Part shown: positions 16,744 through 28,733 of the stretch, in pieces
Position numbering within the stretch: the first letter of the stretch is position 1
How the letters are laid out: each line of letters begins with the position of its first letter
Assembly: GCA_040143965.1 (NCBI GenBank)
Contig: JASJQH010000059.1
Span: 1-36,069, forward strand
Length of the DNA stretch: 36,069 nt
Reading direction: 5' to 3'
Source: Basidiobolus ranarum
Lineage: Eukaryota > Basidiobolomycota > Basidiobolomycetes > Basidiobolales
Notes under the pieces: generated by a model
Seen by the model: the letters and a program-made list of their open reading frames with translations, nothing else
Databases searched by the model: none
What the model was told of the DNA's origin: nothing
Position numbers and translations under genes: made by a program

Positions 16744-19073
16744 ATGTCTAGCCCTGTGGATCAACTAGGTAAAGCATCAAATGTAAACATAGATACCTAC
16801 AACGGCTCTTGTACACAAGACTCTTCCCCATTGACACTCATATATAACGATATTTTATCCAAATTAGAGGAGAATTTCGTAGCGCACTCATCTGGTGTGA
16901 ACTGTTTAAAGTTTGGTACAAAATCAGGTCGAGTTTTTGTATCAGGAGGAAACGACAGTTTGGTAAAAGTATGGATTGTTGGAAAATCCGAGTCAGAAAT
17001 GGTAAGAAACGGTTCATATTCATCCCTACATTATAAGTAGTCTTACTGACAATTCCCTTTTTAAAGTCTCTTTCTGGATTACGAGCCCCTGTTAAAACAG
17101 TAGCTTTAGACTCGTACGAACTTATCGCCGGCGGTGGAACTATTGATGGTGAAATAAAACTGTGGGATTTGGTCCGAGCCAAAGGTATGACTCTTGTTTG
17201 AAGTCTTACACCCTCCCATTGACGAGAGACTTATTGAACACTTCTATACAGCAATTAGAACGTTCAATGCAAGCAAGACTGCCGTACAGAGTTTAGAATT
17301 CCATCCTTTCGGTGGTTTTCTTGCGTCTGCTTCTAAAAGCACTTTGAAGGTTTGGGATATTCGCGAGAGAAAATGCATTCAGACCTATAAAGATTCCACC
17401 AGCGCACTTAAAATGAGTCCTGATGGTCGATGGATTATAACAGGTGGTGTTGATTCCACCGTTAAGGTATGAGCATGAAGTTTAAAATGGATTCATTGAG
17501 TCGCGTCACTAAATTCCACATAGATTTGGGATTTAACTGCTGGTAAGATCTTGAAAACATTCGAAGGGCACACTTCGCCTGTGACATCTATTGCCATTCA
17601 CCCTCACGAATGCCTTTTGGCTACAAGCGAGCAATCAGGCTGTGTTAAGTTCTGGGACATTGACAGCTATGAGATGGTTGGTAGTCTTGACCAAGCCAGC
17701 ACACATCGTCATCCCAGTAAAGCCGTCAACTCTATTCAATTCGGACCTGATGGAACTTCACTAGTTGGCGCAGGTCAGAACGTTATGAAGGTAATTCTTT
17801 TTTATCGTTCACACCGTGAAATCCACACTCCTCACACTGTTGCTTCTAGATGTATGGATGGGAGCCTGCTCAATGCTATTCCCAGATCACTCCCCCATGG
17901 ACCAATTTGGCAGACTTCAGCATCACCAAAGCAAATCAACTTATCGGAGCAAACATAGAGAATGACACTATAAACACCTGGGCTCTGGATATGATGGTAC
18001 AACTCATTAATTACGCTAATATTGACCTATCGATTTACCCAATCTATTGCGCTTTGTTAACCAGGACTTGATGAAATATCCTCAAGACCAAAACGAATTA
18101 GATGAAAATGACTCTATCGACGCAACAGAACAACAAACAGCAGTCCATGGAATCAGTAAGTGACCTACCGATGTTTCGAGAGAACCTTTCTTTACGTACT
18201 AATTCCACACAATCGCTATAGCCAAGAAGATGGAAAATATCGCAGTGAACAGCCCCGCTTTGAGTTCAGCTTCCAGCCCCCGTGATACCTTAGAGAGAAC
18301 TAGATTGAAGAGCCCCGAAGCAGCTTCACCTAGCTTCTCTTTCACTCTTACACCTGCCCATAAGCCTGTTGGTTCAGTCATCGATGCTTTCTTCGAACGA
18401 AAGACAGATCCTAACTTCAATGCCAGCTCCCAATCGTGGGAGGACGAAGAAGATTTCGTTGCTCACCTTTCGAATGGACACCTCTCTATGGTTGACCACA
18501 TGACAAATCGTTTGAACACTGTCCATACCTTGAGAGCCACCTGGGATGAAGCAGGAATCGCTAGAGCACTAAAGATGCTACCAACCATCAAAGATACCGC
18601 AGTGTATGTGGACATTCTCAAGGTCCTAACTGCCAATCCCAAACTACTGAATATTGAAACCTCGATTACCGTTCTTCCCTTTGTGATGGAATTACTGTTT
18701 GAGCCTTACGAATGGTGGGTTATCTTTGTTCAATCTCCTTCAAACACATCCACTAACCGCAATCTTAATCTCAGTTACATTATCACTGCTAGCACAGTCA
18801 TTAAACAGATCATCAGGAACCATCAGATTGCGATCAAAAATACCGTGGACAACAATAGACCCCCTTTGACTCAACACAAGTGGGTAGAATTGATGATGCA
18901 TGCATTTGCGAGTTTCCACTAACAATAAGTCAATGTATAGGAAAAAGGTCAGGGAGTGCTTTCAAGGGCTTCAAGATGTTAAAGTTCTGCTGATGGATCT
19001 GAAGAATACTCCGGGCAAAGTAGGAGCAGCGGTGCGTGACGCTCTCAATGAGTTCACAACACTCCCCCATTAA
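16744..19073 (+). CDS. KATNB1: Katanin p80 WD40 regulatory subunit B1
   Basis: Nine exons: 16744-17001, 17067-17184, 17252-17466, 17524-17790, 17850-17996, 18065-18155, 18222-18714, 18775-18879 and 18941-19073. All phases agree and give 608 residues (human p80: 655). Residues about 50-335 form WD40 repeats (FVAHSSGVNCLKFGTKSGRV, IKLWDLVRA, LKVWDIRER, GHTSPVTSIAIHPHE, VKFWDI). A low-complexity linker follows, then the con80 domain (about 448-608; DHMTNRLNTVHTLRATW, ITASTVIKQIIRN, RECFQGLQDVKVLL), which binds the p60 AAA ATPase and activates microtubule severing. The seventh intron (18715-18774) is 60 bp, a multiple of three without an in-frame stop; its CACTAAC branch site and the con80 alignment argue that it is removed. 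An AATAAA follows at 19318-19323. Confidence 0.95.
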
Positions 19074-19523
19074 GGATTTGCGTCGATCCATCTTCCACAA
19101 ACCATTTTGCTGTATTCTAGTTTTCGTAAGAAATCGTCTGGTGCAAGTACTAGCGGTTCCCAGTTTATCTTCAATTTTGAAATGGAGTTAGCTTACATGA
19201 TCATACGTCTACATATCAATATCACCCACTCTATCTCTCTAGAACTCCTTCACCCTTTATTCTATTGATATTTGAAATTTTTGTCTGTTTTGTGAGCTGT
19301 ATATACTACAAATTGTCAATAAATGTGCCTTCATTTTCCTACACTCACCGGATCCCATCCAAATCCATATACCATGAATAGAGAAATAGCTAGTAGAAGA
19401 GAATCAAAAAAAAAATTCTTTTGAAAAATAAACAAAAAATTGATGATTTTTATTTTCTCTCAGTTGTACGGTCATAGTGGTCTTTTATCTCTCCTTTCTT
19501 AGTTATTCAAACCACACTTGAAC
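19074..19523. other. Intergenic region between katanin p80 and C1D
   Basis: About 450 bp holding the katanin 3' untranslated region (AATAAA at 19318-19323), an A-rich patch (about 19407-19440) and a CT-rich leader for the next gene. No gene seen. Confidence 0.5.
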
Positions 19524-20377
19524 ATGACTAATACAATCACTCTCGGAGATGCCATGAATCAACTTGAAGCATCTCTCTCAAAGATCCAAGCTCATTTGGA
19601 ACCCCTTTTGAGCTCTCCTTTGAACGAGACCATCGGTAAATTACCCGTAATGGATCGTTGTAAGCTAGAGGTTATGGTAGCATATGCCATAAATACTTTG
19701 TTCTGGAGTAAGGGTTTATTCAAACGTTTCCTATCGAGAGAAACAACACTATTTTAAGATATTTCGAATACTAACTCACTATTAGTTTACCTCAAGACAC
19801 AAGGAGTACCACCCAGTGATCACCCAGTTATGAAAGAATTGGTAAAATATTATACGGATATTGGAGTTATCAGTCAAAGTAGAGCGTTAAATGGGATTCT
19901 TAACTTTATAGGAACGTATCAGAGGATATATTCAAAAGATCAAGGAGACCGAGGGAACACATAAACGTACTTGAAGACTTTCTTTGCAATTATTTCTGCG
20001 AGTCTAGTAAAGACTTGAATATCACTTTTGGATATTTTACTGATCTTTCTTATATTTAGCTACTATGTCCGTCGATAAAGAAGCTGCCGCTCGTTTTATT
20101 AAAAACGCCCTTGCTGACTCTGAAACTACTGAAGGTAAAGGGAGAAAGTATTCTTCTTGTTTCTTGGTAATTTTCTAACTTTTAAATAGTAGCCAAGAAG
20201 GTGGTTGAAGAGGAGGAAGATAATATGGAGGTGGATGAAGAGAAGGTAGAAGCACCCGTTGAAGTTACCGAAGGTGAAACTTACAAGAAGAGAAAGCCTG
20301 AAGCCACAAAGAAGGACACTAACACCCCTGCCAAGAAGAAGAACGCCAAGGCCAAGGGAAAAAAGGGAAAGAACTAG
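19524..20377 (+). CDS. LRP1: C1D/Lrp1-family nuclear exosome cofactor
   Basis: Five exons: 19524-19707, 19786-19841, 19912-19966, 20060-20134 and 20190-20377, giving 185 residues (yeast Lrp1: 184). The Sas10/C1D domain spans about 1-105: LGDAMNQLEASLSKIQAHLE, DRCKLEVMVAYAINTLFWIY and LKTQGVPPSDHPVMKELERI followed by RGYIQKIKET. A C-terminal acidic patch and then a Lys-rich tail (KKRKPEATKKDTNTPAKKKN) fit RNA binding and nuclear import. The family partners Rrp6 in nuclear exosome processing of rRNA, snRNA and snoRNA. The last acceptor is a TAGTAG tandem (20187-20192), so products with or without one Val are possible. Start at 19524 is chosen because it begins the conserved domain. Confidence 0.92.
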
Positions 20378-20989
20378 AGGATTAGAAAAACAATAGATTC
20401 CGTATGCTCGTATCTCTTTTACTTTAGTTTGTTTCTTTTACTGTTACTCAAGTCTGTAAATAAAATTAAAGCTATATCTTCAACTGTCATAGTTGCTATC
20501 TTTATTATGGGAATTTTCATAACAAACTCCCTCTTGATTAAATTTACCTCGCCCTTGTGGGGGATATCACCCTGGGTGGAACGTGACCCTTAGTTGCCAT
20601 TAATTTGTGTTACCCAACCCAGTCGACTAACATCGCTTAGTTACCATAACTAATTTCGTTTCCAAAAATGGGGATTTTGAATTTCTCTTTAGATTGATTT
20701 CACTAGTGGCCAGAAGTGAACCTCGGGAAGAATTCTACAAAGTATAATGTGGAGTTTAATAAGATTGACTCAACATAGGGTAGTGTGTTACGTGGTCTTT
20801 CCTGGTTGGGAAAAGTTGGATAATATTTCGGAATATCTAGTTTAAATGAATGATTCGGATGATTGATTGTTGTTCATTATCATCCATAGTAAATACTCAT
20901 TGGATTGAAGATTTTCTAAAACTTTAAACGCATATAGTTCTGTGTCGCGCTTTCTTCCCTCCTTCACTCGTGTAAGTTAATACTAAAGT
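20378..20989. other. Intergenic region before the Src1/Heh gene
   Basis: About 610 bp. It holds the C1D 3' end (AATAAA at about 20459), a G/C-richer patch at about 20550-20620 (GTGGGGGATATCACCCTGGG, with partial dyad symmetry) and the next promoter. No coding frame. Confidence 0.45.
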
Positions 20990-23505
20990 ATGGAGGACGA
21001 GTTATTCTATCTCCAACCTGAGTTCGACCCGACCAAATTAAGAGTAGTAGACTTGCGCCGAATTTTACTCAAACATGGCGTAGAATTCAATACAAACAGT
21101 AAAAAGCAAGTTCTTGTAGACTTATTTGACTTGTATATCACCCCAAATGCCGAACAATGGGTGAAGGATGTTAAAAAACTTCAAGGAAAAGATCGAAAAA
21201 ACTCCATCTTAGAAAAGCCCAAGGTACTATATTCAGAGGCAAATTTCATAAATGTAAAGGATTAACCTTACTTTCACTCATAGTCCAGGCCTTCATCCCC
21301 GATTTTCACTACACCCGGTAAAAGCATGCGTGTGGTAAGTTGTATTTTAAAGTGGAAATTTTACAGAAAACGTATTTATTTAAATTTGACCTTCCATTTT
21401 CTTCAACTTTTACAGAAAGAGGTAGTAAAGAATATTGAACTACTCAGTTCAGACGGAGAAAATTCTCCCCCTTCTAGAAGTGCTTCAAGACGTCGCGTAT
21501 CTAATGTTAGAGAGATTTCCTTCTTATCGTAGTAGACCAACAACTCATTGATGTTCATCTCTGCATTCTCTATACAATTGTAGGATGCTGAGTACTTTTC
21601 GGATGAAAACCCATTTCAAAGTGGAGACGAAGCTTCTGAAAGACCACGCCGTCGTACCAAGGTTTGCATTGAGATATCATGACTTGATGTTGTGACTGTG
21701 TACCTAATATCTGTACTTTTTTTAATAGACAAAAAAATCCACCCGTCATAGTATCAAGCGTACTGATTCTTCTCCAGCACCTTCACCCCATCGTTTTATG
21801 AACCCTAATTTCATGAAGGCCAACATGTCTGTCAACTATTCTCCTGATATTATGACACATCTCAAAACATCAAGCAGTGTTCATAACACTCCAACTGGTT
21901 CATCCGGTAGTAGTAAGGCTTTACCGCTTCCAAAGCGTTTAAGAACCACCGAAGCTACAGTATCTCGTAAATCGAAAGGGTATGGAATAGGCCCTTTCTG
22001 GACTTCTATATTGATAGCTTTACTAGGGTACGCAATATGGTACCGCCAAACGAGTATAAAGCTTGGTTATTGTCGTGAAGGACTTGAGGATATCGGTACG
22101 TCTAAGCACTTCTTTTGCACACTTGCATTGAACCGAGAATTTATACCTAAACATATTTGAAAACATAGAACAACCCGATGTGCCCTACCAATTCTTATAC
22201 CCTTCTTGTACTCCCTGTCCTCATCATGGTCTTTGTGAAGATACTCGGTTTCTCGGGTGTACTGAGAACTTCATCCCCAAAGCGCACCCAGTTACCAATC
22301 TTCTTTTCCCCCTTGAGATTGAATGTGTTACTGACTCGGAGACAATCTTGAGAAAGCAAAACTTAGTAAACCAGATGAAAGAGGAGCTGAGCTTACGTGC
22401 GGGCATGGTCGAGTGTGACCATGATATCCCTCAGAATGGGACTCTTGCGCGAAGCATTATTTCTAAAGCCGAACTAAAGGATATCATGGAGCAGCGTAAA
22501 GATGTGAGGGATATTTTGAAAGCCTACTGAGTAATTTGTTCCAACAACTAACTAATCAATTGAACCAGACGGGATTGAGCCTTAGTCAGCTTGACAAGCT
22601 TTGGGAATCAGCAGTTGATGAATTGATTAGTCAACGTCAGCATGTTCGGACGGAATGGGACGAAAGGTATGTATAACATTCCTATGGCTATTCCAATTCC
22701 TTGGGTAAATTTATCCATCGTGAACTCATTACTGACGATGATAATTTCACTAGCGGAAGCCCGTATTTTGTATCTCGTCAGCCTAGCTATCCTCTGGGAT
22801 GTCGGATTAAAAAGAAGTTCTCCGAGTTTATACATAAACATTTGCAGGAGCTTGGGGGGATCACCCTGATCATAGGGCTTGTATTCTACATTAGATATAG
22901 GTACCAAGGTGAGTGCCATATAGAAGTCAGACTCTGATATGTTAACTAAGCCCTGTTTGCTCTAGATTATAAGAATGAAGCCAAATTGGCAACTGAGCTG
23001 GTGGATACTGTATTGAATCGTTTAGTAGACCAGGTATGTATTTTTATGAGCTCAAGTCAATAGCTTGAGTGCTCACTCGTCAAATGTAGGAACACTATCA
23101 TTATGTAGATCCCGTGCAGCATCCAACAAATGTTCTTTCAGTTTCCCAACTTCGGGACACTTTACTCAGCTCTGAGCATAATCATGTTCGTCGACAGCGC
23201 ATATGGGAGAAGGTGCGTCGAGTGGTAGAAGCAAACTCCAATGTTCGCGCAGGAAAGATGGAGATCAAGGGAGAACCACATCGCGTGTGGGAATGGGTGG
23301 GAACTGCACCAACAGTGCCCAAGGTACTTTTCACAAATAACGATTATCGTGAATCAATTAATCATTTCTGTCTGTAATTTAAACCCTAAAATAGATACCC
23401 AGTACCCCGATATACCCTAAGCTCCATATTGATACGGAGACTCCTACGTCGGGGGTTATGGTTGAGGAAGAAACACCTTACCCTAAATCACCCATGAGTG
23501 ATTAG
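20990..23505 (+). CDS. SRC1: Src1/Heh (LEM2/Man1-like) inner nuclear membrane protein
   Basis: Eleven exons: 20990-21223, 21284-21334, 21416-21496 (or 21505), 21584-21661, 21729-22095, 22169-22503, 22569-22666, 22754-22908, 22966-23033, 23090-23323 and 23395-23505, about 603 residues. The N terminus has the helix-extension-helix (HeH/LEM-like) motif (PTKLRVVDLRRILLKHGVEF). A Ser/Arg-rich segment with DENPFQSGDE follows. The first membrane segment is at about 235-253 (FWTSILIALLGYAIWY), then a Cys-containing lumenal region (PSCTPCPHHGLCEDTRFLGC), a second membrane segment at about 449-466 (ITLIIGLVFYIRYRY) and a C-terminal Man1-Src1p winged-helix domain (LSVSQLRDTLLSS, RRQRIWEKVRRVVEANSNVR, EPHRVWEWVG). 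It anchors chromatin and supports nuclear envelope and pore integrity. The exon 3 donor is uncertain (GTATCT or GTTAGA). Confidence 0.93.
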
Positions 23506-23911
23506 TTAATCAAAAAAGTAAATACGCAGTTCATAGTCAGGTCACTCATTCTACCCTTCTATCATTATTCTTTAATCACTTTCTTCCCCCCTTCCCCACC
23601 ACCGCAATTCTTCCTTATCTCCCATATTCATTAAACCGAATTTCTTTTGTTCATTTTTTCCCCATCAAGAAATCAATCAAGAAATCGGTTACTACCTTGA
23701 TGATAATGGTGATGTAATACTATAGTATAATGGTTTATATGCTCTACTTGTTTAAGTTACAGAGTTGATGAGTGCAAAGTACATACCAGAGAGAATGTCT
23801 GGGTGTTGTATGAAGGGATGCTCTTATACTCAAAGTTTATTCAAAAGAAAGTTGAGTGGCTTCTCCGAGATGTTCCTGGATTGACCTAGATATTACGAAT
23901 TCATTCTATGT
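23506..23911. other. Convergent intergenic region
   Basis: About 400 bp between the 3' ends of the Src1/Heh and ABC-transporter genes. It contains a pyrimidine-rich stretch (about 23570-23635) and a short TCAAGAAATC duplication (about 23666-23685). No gene. Confidence 0.5.
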
Positions 23912-26511
23912 TCATTGCTCAGAGTTATTTAACATTTGTCTTTCCATTAATCTTCGGAAAGTTCCATTTTCTCTATGACTCAGCTCGTAGAAGGATCCTT
24001 CTTCGTGTACTCTTCCATCTTGCAAACATATCACAACGTCTGAGATACGAATGGTAGAGATTCGATGGGCAATGGTTAAAGTAGTGCGATTTAAAGTAAG
24101 ACGATCTAATGCTTCTTGCACCCAATATTCACTTTCACCATCTAAAGCGGAGGTGGCTTCATCGAGTATCAGGATACGTGGATTTTTTAATAAAGCCCTA
24201 GCGATAGCAATTCTGATAGAAAGTAGTATATCAATGAAGAAACCTAGAATAAAGAGTGAACCAAGTAGAGCTATTCAAAGTTTACCTTTGTTTTTGTCCA
24301 CCAGATAAACTGATCCCTCGTTCTCCTACATATGTATCAAACCCATCTCGGAAGTTTTCTATAAAGTTACAATTCGCTTGACGTGCTGCTTCTTCTATCT
24401 CTGCACGAGTCGCCCCTTTCTTACCATAGGCGATATTCTCCCCGATAGTGGCGGCGAAAAGAGTAGGCTCTTGACTTACAATCCCTATTTGTTCGCGTAA
24501 CCAGCGCAGATTCAGAGTGCGTATATCATGACCATCAATCAAGATAGACCCTTGAATGGGATCATAGTATCGTAGTAGCAGAGAAGATACGGTACTCTTA
24601 CCACCACCGGAAGAACCGGTAATAGCTAATATCAAGAATCTGTTAGATCGATTCAAGTGGGGGAGGGATTTCTCATTTTACCTAACATCTTTCCAGGTTG
24701 AATGGAGAAAGTTAAGTCTTTGAAAATCTTATTTCCTGGTCGAGTGGGATAGGCGAATTGAACATTTTGAAAGGAAATTTCGCCTTTGATATCGTCCAAT
24801 ATTTTCCCACCTATATATTATGAAGGAAGTTTAATCATTAAAGAGGATGAGAAGCACTCAAATTTCATTACAACCTTCATTCGAAATATCGGGTCGTTGG
24901 TCCATCAGTTCAAACAATCTAGTGCTTGCTCCGATACCCTTCATCACCTCAGAATAGAAGTTGGTCAAACCTAATTTCTGAAAATATGAATAATCAGTTG
25001 GCAATTGATAGAGCTGAGGTCCCAAACGTACCCATGAGAGAAGATCCAACATACACAGTATAAAGCATGAATGAAGTGAGTTGACCTACGGTAATGGTCC
25101 CTTCCATCACCATACGTCCTCCAAGCCCAAGCAAAGCCAAGATGGTCAAATTTCCCGCCAAACTAGTCTAAATAATCCGTTAATATCTAAAGGATCCGTG
25201 AGATTAGGTGATAGAGATATATGTTGGTGTTTACCCCTCCAAAGAAGATTCCATTTGCCAGGGCCTCCTTTTTGGCAAGATTAAAGATATCTTGAACACG
25301 TAATTCGTATCGGTTTAATTCACTAGATTCTCGAACGAATGCTTGTACAGTACGAATATTGCCTATTCGCTCCTCGGCTATTTTGGTGATTGCCCCCAAA
25401 GCGTCTTGAGTTTGTCGGGAAAGTTCTTTTACATATCTGCCATAGAATACACCTCCAAGGGCCACGGGTGGAACGATCATCATCATAGTCAGCTATTCGA
25501 TAGATCAATTGAAATCCACATTGATGTATAGATATGAGGAGTACTTACCGTTAATTCGCCGCTCACATACACCATAGTAGTCAGACCTGCAACGGCGGTG
25601 ATGATACTCCTGCAAATCAAAGAGTTTAGTCAATGAAATATTCTATCTCTTGACATAAATAACCTACTTCAAGCCATCCGAGATATTATTGGAGATGGTC
25701 TTTCCAACCACAGCTGTGTCCAAAGAAAGCCTTGATATTAATTCACCACTACGGTTGGAGTCGAAAAACGTCATATCCTTCTTCATGATTGATTCATAAA
25801 GATTGGTGCGCAAGCGAGCGATCACCTTTTCACCAGCTATACGGATTAACAAAATCCTGGCAATATTGGCCAATGCTCCACAGGCAAACACCCCACCAAG
25901 TAAGGCAAAAAATTGAGGTAGCTCCAGGTCAAAAGGGATATTGGAGCTTTCTGTGACGATATCTATAATTTTGCCCATCGAGAATGGTACGGACTACACA
26001 TGTAATTAGATAATCGAGGCGTTAACTAACATCAATCATCCGTACATACCATGGTAATAGCTGAGGATATGAAGAGCAAACCGATGGCACCTATAAAATT
26101 TCATTTAATTGGGAAAATTTACACCAAGTGACCCTGGCAGAATATACCTGAAATCAGCCTCGCTTCTGGTCTAGCCAACTTTATCAATCTCATGGCATGC
26201 TTCCAGTCTTGGAGTCCTGCTCTCCCCTTGACTGGTATTCCATCGGGCCTTATTGAAGGGATATTGAGTTTCGCCTTTTCTACTAAACCAGTTGTTTTCG
26301 TAAGTCGATGAAAAGGAACCAATGGTGTCAGAACTTTACCTATGGGCCTTAGGGTATTGGGTGGATTTGAAAGAGGTCGTATGCCATATATAAAACTAGT
26401 CTTGAAAGGATTCACTCGTGGTAGAGAAGTTAAGCGAGGAGTTGAAGTGGGCAAAGCTCGTGAAAAGTGAATTATATTTGTACGAACTCCATATCGCAAA
26501 GAGGAATACAT
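23912..26511 (-). CDS. Mitochondrial ABC half-transporter (ABCB10/Mdl1 type)
   Basis: Ten exons on the minus strand: 26511-26148, 26090-26050, 25993-25668, 25609-25549, 25492-25235, 25167-25032, 24970-24875, 24810-24682, 24625-24286 and 24212-23912, all in phase, giving 683 residues. The first about 100 residues are Arg/Ser/Thr-rich with few acidic residues, as in a matrix-targeting presequence. A six-helix transmembrane domain follows ([42 protein letters not shown]), then one nucleotide-binding domain: Walker [11 protein letters not shown]-loop IVSQEPTLF, signature LSGGQKQR, Walker [13 protein letters not shown] and the H-loop [11 protein letters not shown]. Half-transporters of this kind dimerise in the inner membrane and export peptides or haem-related compounds; Mdl1/ABCB10 is the best match, ABCB8 being a less likely alternative. 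The first intron acceptors are clean. Confidence 0.93.
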
Positions 26512-27115
26512 AGTAATCAGTAAAATCTAAAGTCTCTATCCTTTTCAACGAGATATTGAGGATGATTCTACTTCCTATCCATTTTCAATCAAGTCCGAAG
26601 CTCTTCTTAAGCAAGTTGGTGGGTATCTAGTCGAGATATTCCAACCATCCTGAGGATCAAATCCTATGCGTTCAGTTCCACACAAGCACAAGTACGAGCA
26701 AGTAACATTTGCTAAAGAGAGGAAACCTTACATTAGGAACCTTCGGGGTTTCTCCGATGCAACGTTTACCACCATGAGTATACCACATATTCACCAATAG
26801 TCACTAGACAATGTTGTACTGGTGGATACCCAATATAGGTAAATTGAACACCAAACATAAATGTTGTACACTGATTGTAATCAAGGCCAATCTAGTAGAA
26901 GGCTTTCTGTGCGCCACTGAAAGTTTTCAAATTTGGCTGATAGATTGTGGAGGCACACTCATCCACACACCCATCAAATTCGATCTGCATAATTCCGAAT
27001 ATTCCTTTAGTCCTGATTCGACACTTATATGGATTAAAATTTGATAAACATTTAAAGAGGACAAGGCATTGAAAGGTTAACTGAACCACACCCATTATTT
27101 TTTCAACTAACCTCT
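26512..27115. other. Divergent intergenic region (ABC transporter and CutC)
   Basis: About 600 bp between two head-to-head genes. It has no domain-bearing frame; the frames at 26811-27044 and 26892-27095 are short, overlap each other on opposite strands and have no features. It presumably holds both promoters. Confidence 0.5.
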
Positions 27116-28538
27116 ATGATGCCAGAATTTGAGGTACACTTGGATTATTTTGTTATTGAACTTGAGTAACGACTCACAATTTCTTTTCAAGATATGTATT
27201 GACTCGGTAATTTCTGCCGAAAACGCTGGTATTTATTTAATAGACTTTGTATTCCCCGAACTTGTCTTAATTTTGAAGTAGAGAAAGCTGGTGCTTGCAG
27301 AGTTGAGTTATGTGACAATTTGGTTGAAGGAGGAACCACTCCTTCTGCAGGTATGAAAGAAACTACTTTAATTCACGATAAAAGATTTAACCTGTGTTTA
27401 AATTTCGTCTAGCTATGATAGAACTAGTCAAATCTCGAGTTCAAATTCCAGTTATGGTAAGATATACTTGAAACCAACACTATACCATAGCACTTAACGC
27501 TTCCATTTATTTTTTGACCCAGGTTATGATTAGACCACGGTATGTAAGAAATTTGTATGAAGAACAGACCATGAATAATGGATAAATTTCTTTATTAATT
27601 GGTAGTGGTGGAGACTTTTGTTATACTGAAGATGAGTTTTGGATTATGAAACGAGATATTGAGGTATATCACACAAGGGAACTTATTGAATCCAATTATG
27701 TACTAAAATTCTAGCTGATTTTAGCTATGTAAAGAGTGGGGAGTTTACGGTGTAGTATTTGGCATTCTTACCCATGATGGTTTCGTTGATGTGGTGAAAT
27801 GTAGAGAGTTAGTAAGACTTTCCATTCAATACTTCCAAAGTTCTCGTCTCTGACCTATGACTATCTTTTAGATTGGTCGAATTAGCGAAACCTATGAAAG
27901 GTAAGAGTGGGAGTAGTGTTTGGGAGTAGTGTTTGGGAGTAGTGTTTTTATTCTAACCATGATCTAATATTCATCTATCTGTATCTAGTTACCTTCCATC
28001 GTGCCTTCGATATGGCCAATGACCCTTACAAAGCTTTGGAGGATGTGATCTCAATTGGAGGTATTGAGCGAATTTTGACCAGGTAATTAAACCTCACATG
28101 AACCCAATTCAGCTATCAATTCAGCCATCAATTCAGAATATTCAATAACAACTCGCACATCTCACAGTGGTCAAGAGAAGAGTGTCCTTGAAGGATCCGA
28201 GTGTATTGCAGAGTTAGTAAGACGTGCTGGTGATCGAATGATTATCCTACCAGGTGGAGGTAAATTAAAATGATCCAAAAGAATGGATAGTTATTCCATG
28301 GAACTGATCTGAGCTCCCTCACCTCTTAGGTATAACCGAGAGAAATATTCAACGTATCCTTAAACTTACCAACGTTAAGGAAATTCACGTCTCTGCCAGT
28401 GGGTCAAAGCCATCTCTCATGGATTATCGCAATCCCAATTGTTCCATGGGATTTACCTTAACTAGTCAAGAATATTCCATCAAAATTGCTAGTCAAGAAC
28501 GCATTCGAAATATGATGGAGAATACTAGAAATACATAA
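27116..28538 (+). CDS. cutC: CutC family protein
   Basis: Eleven exons: 27116/27119-27133, 27192-27228, 27279-27350, 27413-27456, 27523-27539, 27606-27663, 27725-27807, 27872-27900, 27989-28082, 28168-28259 and 28330-28538, giving 249-250 residues (E. coli CutC: 248). Conserved blocks: ICIDSVISAENAVEKAGACR, VELCDNLVEGGTTPSAG, VMIRPRGGDFCYTEDE, GVYGVVFGILTHDG, VTFHRAFDM, RILTSG, ILPGGGITERN and EIHVSASG. The family is a TIM barrel described as a copper-homeostasis protein; direct copper transport by it is disputed. Several exons are very small (15-18, 17 and 29 nt). The donors at 27808 (GTTAGT) and 27540 (GTATGT) were chosen because only they keep the CutC frame. Intron 8 carries a 13-bp tandem repeat. 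Confidence 0.92.
27908..27946 (+). repeat. 13-bp tandem repeat, 3 copies, inside a CutC intron
   Basis: Three identical units TGGGAGTAGTGTT at 27908, 27921 and 27934, immediately after the donor of CutC intron 8 (27901). They lengthen this intron to 88 bp, compared with about 60 for its neighbours. Confidence 0.9.
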
Positions 28539-28733
28539 TTTAGACGTTGCATAATTAATATAGAAATGATGGGTTTCTAGTGAATAAAAATTGGAGTGTT
28601 TATTATCTTATTCCAAAATAAAGTACAGATTCATTTGTGTGATAAGTAGGGGAGTAAGAGTGGTAAGGAGATGAGACTTTCGGAAGTAAAAAAGAATGGA
28701 ACTTTGCTAACGAATATACATAAATAAAAAAGG

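Noticed and set aside
24963-24984. Acceptor TTTTCAG at about 24980 for ABC-transporter exon 7
   Set aside because: Gives the wrong phase; the acceptor at 24971-24972 restores the conserved [12 protein letters not shown] segment.
26811-27095. Overlapping short frames on both strands between the ABC transporter and CutC
   Set aside because: Opposite-strand frames over the same bases without any recognisable motif; best read as intergenic.
27715-27724. Alternative CutC exon 7 start just after CTAG at 27714
   Set aside because: It brings an in-frame stop within six codons; the acceptor at 27723-27724 keeps the family sequence KEWGVYGVVFG.
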